From Bacteroidales bacterium (GTDB lineage: Bacteria > Bacteroidota > Bacteroidia > Bacteroidales > GCA-2748055), in contig JAOZLK010000136.1 in assembly GCA_029934875.1 (NCBI GenBank), positions 1 to 9,316 on the forward strand: 9,316 bases of DNA, in the 5' to 3' direction. Positions 6,366-9,316 of this stretch are shown here, in pieces. Below the pieces are notes generated by a model, which saw nothing but the letters and a program-made list of their open reading frames with translations, had not been told where the DNA came from and did no database searches. The translations under genes and the position numbers were made by a program. The stretch's first letter is position 1; every line of letters begins with the position of its first letter.

Positions 6366-7784
6366 ATGGAAACAACAAAGATTGGATTATTTGGGATTGG
6401 ACTGGATACCTACTGGGATCAGTTTGACGGATTGTTGGAGAACCTTCAGGGCTACCAGAAACAGATTAAGGAGAAGATGGAGCGCACGGGGGTGGAGGTT
6501 ATCGATGCCGGACTTGTGGATAACCCGGTAAAAGCAAGGGAAGCTGCCAGTTTGCTTCATACTAAGGATGTGGAGATTGTATTTCTCTTTGTCTCCACCT
6601 ACGCCCTCTCCTCCACCGTACTGCCGGTGGCTCAAAAGGTGAAGGTGCCTATTGTTATACTCAACCTGCAACCTGTACCGCAACTGGATTACGAAGCATT
6701 TAGCAAACTGGGCGACCGGGGTACAAAGACAGGTGTGTGGCTGGAGCATTGCCAGGCCTGCTCGGTTCCTGAAATTGCCTCAGTGTTTAATCGGGCCAGG
6801 ATCGGCTATGATATGGTTACCGGGTACCTGGAAGATCCTGAAGCCTGGAAAGAGATAGAGGCCTGGACCGAAGCGGCCCGGGTGGCAGCGGCCATGCGGG
6901 AGAACCGCCTGGGCGTGCTGGGCCACTATTACGGGGGCATGCTGGATGTCTATACCGACCTGACCAAACAATCCACCACTTTTGGCAATCACATTGAGAT
7001 GCTGGAGATGTGTGAGCTGAGCAGGCTCAGGGAGGAAAGCACGGAGGAAGAGGTAAACCAGAAGGTTGCAGAGTTTGAGCAGACCTTTGAAGTGGTGGAA
7101 GAATGCGAAGCTGAAGAGATTGAAAGGGCGGCCCGGACCTCCGTTGCCCTGGATAAACTCATTAAGAACCACGACCTGGGATCAATGGCCTATTATTATG
7201 AAGGGGAAAGCGGAAATGAATATGAGAATATCGTGACCTCGGTGATCGCAGGAAACACCTTGCTAACGGGAAGAAACATCCCGGTGGCCGGCGAGTGTGA
7301 AGTTAAAAATGCACAGGCCATGAAGATCATGGCCGAGTTTGGCGCAGGGGGTTCTTTCTCAGAGTTTTACCTCATGGATTTCAATGATGATGTGGTGATG
7401 CTGGGACACGATGGCCCTGCCCACCCGGTCATTGCCGAGGGACCCGTAAGGCTGGTACCCCTTCCAATCTACCACGGAAAACCAGGCAAGGGGCTTTCCA
7501 TACAGATGACTGTAAAGCACGGACCTGTTACCCTGCTCTCAGTGGTAGAGGGCCCGGACGATGTATTCCTGCTGGTGGCAGAAGGGGAATCGGTTCCCGG
7601 CCCCATTCTCAGGATCGGGAATACCAATAGCCGCTATCGCTTCTCCATCGGTGCCCGGGAGTTTATGAACCAGTGGTCGGCCCAGGGTCCCTCCCACCAT
7701 TGCGCCATTGGCATCGGACATATTGGCCACAAACTTGATAAGCTAGGAAAAATGCTAAATATGAGGGTGGTGAAAATATGTTAG
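6366..7784 (+). CDS. L-arabinose/L-fucose isomerase-like sugar isomerase
   Basis: This is a 472-residue cytoplasmic protein without a signal peptide. It resembles the AraA/FucI superfamily, metal-dependent ketol isomerases that interconvert L-arabinose/L-ribulose or L-fucose/L-fuculose. The Rossmann-like N-terminus starts KIGLFGIGLDTYW (5-17); VDIDAGLVD-like strand signals follow as VEVIDAGLVD (43-52), then IVFLFVSTYALSSTVLPVAQ (71-90). Candidate metal/catalytic residues are E310 or E312 in AGECE, E333 in SFSEFY, H348 or H353 in GHDGPAH, and H444/H445 in PSHHCAIGIGH, in the same order as the Glu-Glu-His-His set of AraA. The length fits AraA (about 500). The ATG follows an A-rich leader with no Shine-Dalgarno site, normal for this phylum. 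It is divergent from the AraC gene and precedes a GH106 gene. The true substrate is unknown; the rhamnosidase neighbours make rhamnose or another L-sugar worth testing. Confidence 0.82.
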   Translation: METTKIGLFGIGLDTYWDQFDGLLENLQGYQKQIKEKMERTGVEVIDAGLVDNPVKAREAASLLHTKDVEIVFLFVSTYALSSTVLPVAQKVKVPIVILNLQPVPQLDYEAFSKLGDRGTKTGVWLEHCQACSVPEIASVFNRARIGYDMVTGYLEDPEAWKEIEAWTEAARVAAAMRENRLGVLGHYYGGMLDVYTDLTKQSTTFGNHIEMLEMCELSRLREESTEEEVNQKVAEFEQTFEVVEECEAEEIERAARTSVALDKLIKNHDLGSMAYYYEGESGNEYENIVTSVIAGNTLLTGRNIPVAGECEVKNAQAMKIMAEFGAGGSFSEFYLMDFNDDVVMLGHDGPAHPVIAEGPVRLVPLPIYHGKPGKGLSIQMTVKHGPVTLLSVVEGPDDVFLLVAEGESVPGPILRIGNTNSRYRFSIGAREFMNQWSAQGPSHHCAIGIGHIGHKLDKLGKMLNMRVVKIC

Positions 7785-7796
7785 TACATTTATATC

Positions 7797-7976
7797 ATGA
7801 AAAGAAGATCGGTAATAAAATCAATGGGGGCACTGTCGCTGGGGATTGTGGCTCCATCGGTCACGTAGGGAGAAGTCCCCATAAATGATATAAAACAGTT
7901 ACTGGCAAAACATGAAACACGCTGCATCTTTCCTGATATTTGCATCTTGCCTCTTCCTTACCGGGCTCTCCTGTAA
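7797..7976 (+). pseudogene. Broken Tat-signal-peptide gene relic
   Basis: An ATG 12 nt after the isomerase stop opens a frame that reads MKRRSVIKSMGALSLGIVAP, a clear twin-arginine/secretory leader: basic RR motif, then a hydrophobic stretch. It ends after 23 codons at a TAG (7866-7868). Beyond the TAG the same frame continues with plausible protein sequence, GEVPINDIKQLLAKHE, to about 7916, and closes at a TAA (7974-7976) inside the next gene. The simplest reading is the 5' remnant of a Tat-exported protein, hit by a nonsense mutation and by a deletion that joined it to the GH106 gene. Bacteroidota sugar loci often carry Tat-leader proteins such as Gfo/Idh/MocA oxidoreductases. Which protein was lost here cannot be told. 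A free 23-residue peptide is unlikely to be functional. Confidence 0.5.
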
Positions 7977-9316
7977 TAGAGGGTCAAACGATGCCTGGAT
8001 AGCAGGCGAAATCCAGAAGGAGGCAAAACCCTGGGCCTACTGGTGGTGGATGGGGAATTCAGTGACCCCTGATGGAATTACTGCTAACCTGGAAAAATAC
8101 AGCAGGGCAGGCTTGGGTGGTTTGCATATCGTACCCATCTATGGAGAAAAGGGGGATGAATCCAATTTCATCGAATATCTAAGTCCCGCTTGGATGGAGA
8201 TGCTGAAACACACCCTTGCTGAAGCTGAACGACTGAATCTGGGAATCGACATGACCTGCGGGACCGGCTGGCCGTTCGGAGGACCAAATATTGGGGAAGA
8301 ACATGCTGCCAAAGCATTTGAGGTCATTAAACTCACGATTGCTGAGCCCTTTCAGCCAGAGGACCTGTTTTCCCGGATTGGGGGATTGAAGCTCCTGTCT
8401 CTGGCTGGATATGACAGGGAGAACAATTACAGGGATATACCCTTCACCCTGGATGAGGAAGGAAAAGTCAAATGGACACCCCCCCCACCTGATCATAAGG
8501 TATATGCCCTGTTTCAGAGAATGACGGGACAGAAAGTCAAGCGTTCAGCCCCGGGAGGAGAAGGATATGTGGTGGACTATTTCAGCAAGAGGGCCTCACA
8601 GTCTTATTTTCAGAAATTCAGAAAAGCCTTCGCAGAAACTGAGTTCAGCAGCGGTGAAGTAAGGTCCTTTTACAATGACTCCTACGAGGTATACGGTGCA
8701 AACTGGACCAACGATTTTCCTGTACATTTTGAAAGGCTCCGGGGCTATTCCCTTCTGCCTTATATTAAATATCTCGCCGACACCATTGAGACTGGAGAAG
8801 GACAGCGGGTCAGGGTGGATTTCCTTGAAACCATCTCAGATCTGCTGCGGGATGAATTCACACACGATTGGGTGGAGTCATCTCACTCACTGGGACTTAT
8901 GACAAGGTACCAGGCACACGGATCACCCGGCAACCTGATTGATCTTTATGCCCTGGCCGATATCCCTGAAACAGAATCTTTCGGCAGGAGTAATTTCCCC
9001 ATTCCCGGGCTTCGCCAGGATCAGGATTACCAGGAAGAAAGATTTGGAAAGCCCACTCCCTTCACCATGAAATTTGCTTCTTCTGCTGCCAACCTCAGCA
9101 ATCGCCGCCTGGTCTCCTCAGAATCCGCCACCTGGCTTGGAGATCATTTTAAAGTTTCCCTGGCCCAGGTGAAACCACAGATGGACGAACTATTTGTATC
9201 CGGAATCAATCATATATTTTATCATGGGATCACCTATTCCCCGCCTGAAAAGCCCTTCCCTGGAAGGCTGTTTTATGCATCCACAAATTTTGGTCCCCTC
9301 TCCCACTTCTGGAATG
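7912..9316 (+). CDS. Second GH106-type glycoside hydrolase, secreted, C-terminus cut by window edge
   Basis: The frame is open from the ATG at 7912 to the end of the window (468 codons), so roughly half of a typical GH106 enzyme is seen. A signal peptide (residues 1-20) ends TGLSC with Cys21, an imperfect lipobox, so it is probably a lipoprotein. Hallmarks are KPWAYWWWMGNSVTPDGI (39-56), LSPAWMEML (90-98) and CGTGWPFGGPN (117-127). Next come NDSYEVYGANWTNDF (255-269), matching DSWEMGAQNWTDDF of the other GH106 gene here, then QAHGSPGNLIDLYALADIPE (334-353) and VSSESATW (400-407). Candidate active-site acids E259, E355 and E404 are kept, whereas the Glu of SIEPYD in the first enzyme is replaced by Gln334. 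The two enzymes are therefore distant paralogues, perhaps with different linkage preference. No Shine-Dalgarno site precedes the start; it follows the isomerase and the relic on the same strand. Confidence 0.86.
   Translation, partial: MKHAASFLIFASCLFLTGLSCNRGSNDAWIAGEIQKEAKPWAYWWWMGNSVTPDGITANLEKYSRAGLGGLHIVPIYGEKGDESNFIEYLSPAWMEMLKHTLAEAERLNLGIDMTCGTGWPFGGPNIGEEHAAKAFEVIKLTIAEPFQPEDLFSRIGGLKLLSLAGYDRENNYRDIPFTLDEEGKVKWTPPPPDHKVYALFQRMTGQKVKRSAPGGEGYVVDYFSKRASQSYFQKFRKAFAETEFSSGEVRSFYNDSYEVYGANWTNDFPVHFERLRGYSLLPYIKYLADTIETGEGQRVRVDFLETISDLLRDEFTHDWVESSHSLGLMTRYQAHGSPGNLIDLYALADIPETESFGRSNFPIPGLRQDQDYQEERFGKPTPFTMKFASSAANLSNRRLVSSESATWLGDHFKVSLAQVKPQMDELFVSGINHIFYHGITYSPPEKPFPGRLFYASTNFGPLSHFWN

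Noticed and set aside
6780..7172. Minus-strand open frames opposite the isomerase gene (also 6387-6749 and 7539-7730)
   Set aside because: They have no domain-like sequence and are fully explained by the isomerase frame on the plus strand.
7866..7868. TAG read as an amino acid (recoding) joining the leader to the following sequence
   Set aside because: The continuing frame ends soon inside the GH106 gene, and nothing suggests pyrrolysine or suppressor decoding; a broken gene is simpler.
7868..7880. Hairpin GGGA-GAAG-TCCC just after the TAG of the Tat relic, considered as a terminator
   Set aside because: The stem is only 4 bp and no T-run follows; it may be part of the old coding sequence.
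8179..8496. Open frames on both strands within 8139-8902
   Set aside because: They overlap the continuous GH106 frame from 7912 to the window end, which contains the family motifs throughout.
1..9316. CRISPR arrays, tRNA or rRNA genes, insertion sequences and attachment sites
   Set aside because: No regularly spaced repeats, cloverleaf-like segments, transposase sequence or terminal inverted repeats were seen on reading both strands.

Overview
The window looks like Bacteroidota DNA, most likely from a Bacteroidales/Marinilabiliales-type polysaccharide degrader. The reasons are an ECF sigma factor paired with a FecR-type anti-sigma factor carrying a C-terminal DUF4974-like region, two large lipoprotein-type glycoside hydrolases resembling GH106 alpha-L-rhamnosidases, an AraC regulator, mostly A-rich leaders with few Shine-Dalgarno sites, and one perfect Bacteroidota -7 promoter box (TAnnTTTG). 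No rRNA, tRNA, CRISPR array, insertion sequence or integrase is visible.

Left block (1-2005, all minus strand, read right to left): an ECF sigma factor with a GTG start, a FecR-like membrane anti-sigma factor, a 53-codon small protein with a short hydrophobic segment, and the first 46 codons of an AlkP-superfamily phosphohydrolase that runs off the left edge. The last three are packed like an operon (4-nt gap, then an ATGA overlap). The SusC/TonB-receptor gene that often follows such a sigma/FecR pair is not there.

Middle block (2119-6254, minus strand): an AraC-family regulator, then a GH106-type enzyme with its own signal peptide. A weak intrinsic terminator follows the enzyme gene. The leader between the two encodes a short peptide resembling a GH78-type rhamnosidase segment, possibly a gene relic.

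Right block (6366-9316, plus strand): divergent from the AraC gene, an L-arabinose/L-fucose isomerase-like protein, then a broken Tat-signal-peptide reading frame, then a second, divergent GH106-type enzyme that is cut by the right edge.

Working model (inference): the AraC regulator sits between two arms of a locus for releasing and isomerising an L-deoxysugar or L-pentose such as rhamnose. The hydrolases act in the periplasm or at the cell surface and the isomerase acts in the cytoplasm. The sigma/FecR/phosphohydrolase block is probably a separate unit. No wholly new system can be claimed. The points most worth a second look are the two gene relics in front of the two GH106 genes, the small PEP-CTERM-like protein coupled to the phosphohydrolase, and the pairing of an AraA/FucI-like isomerase with rhamnosidase-type enzymes.
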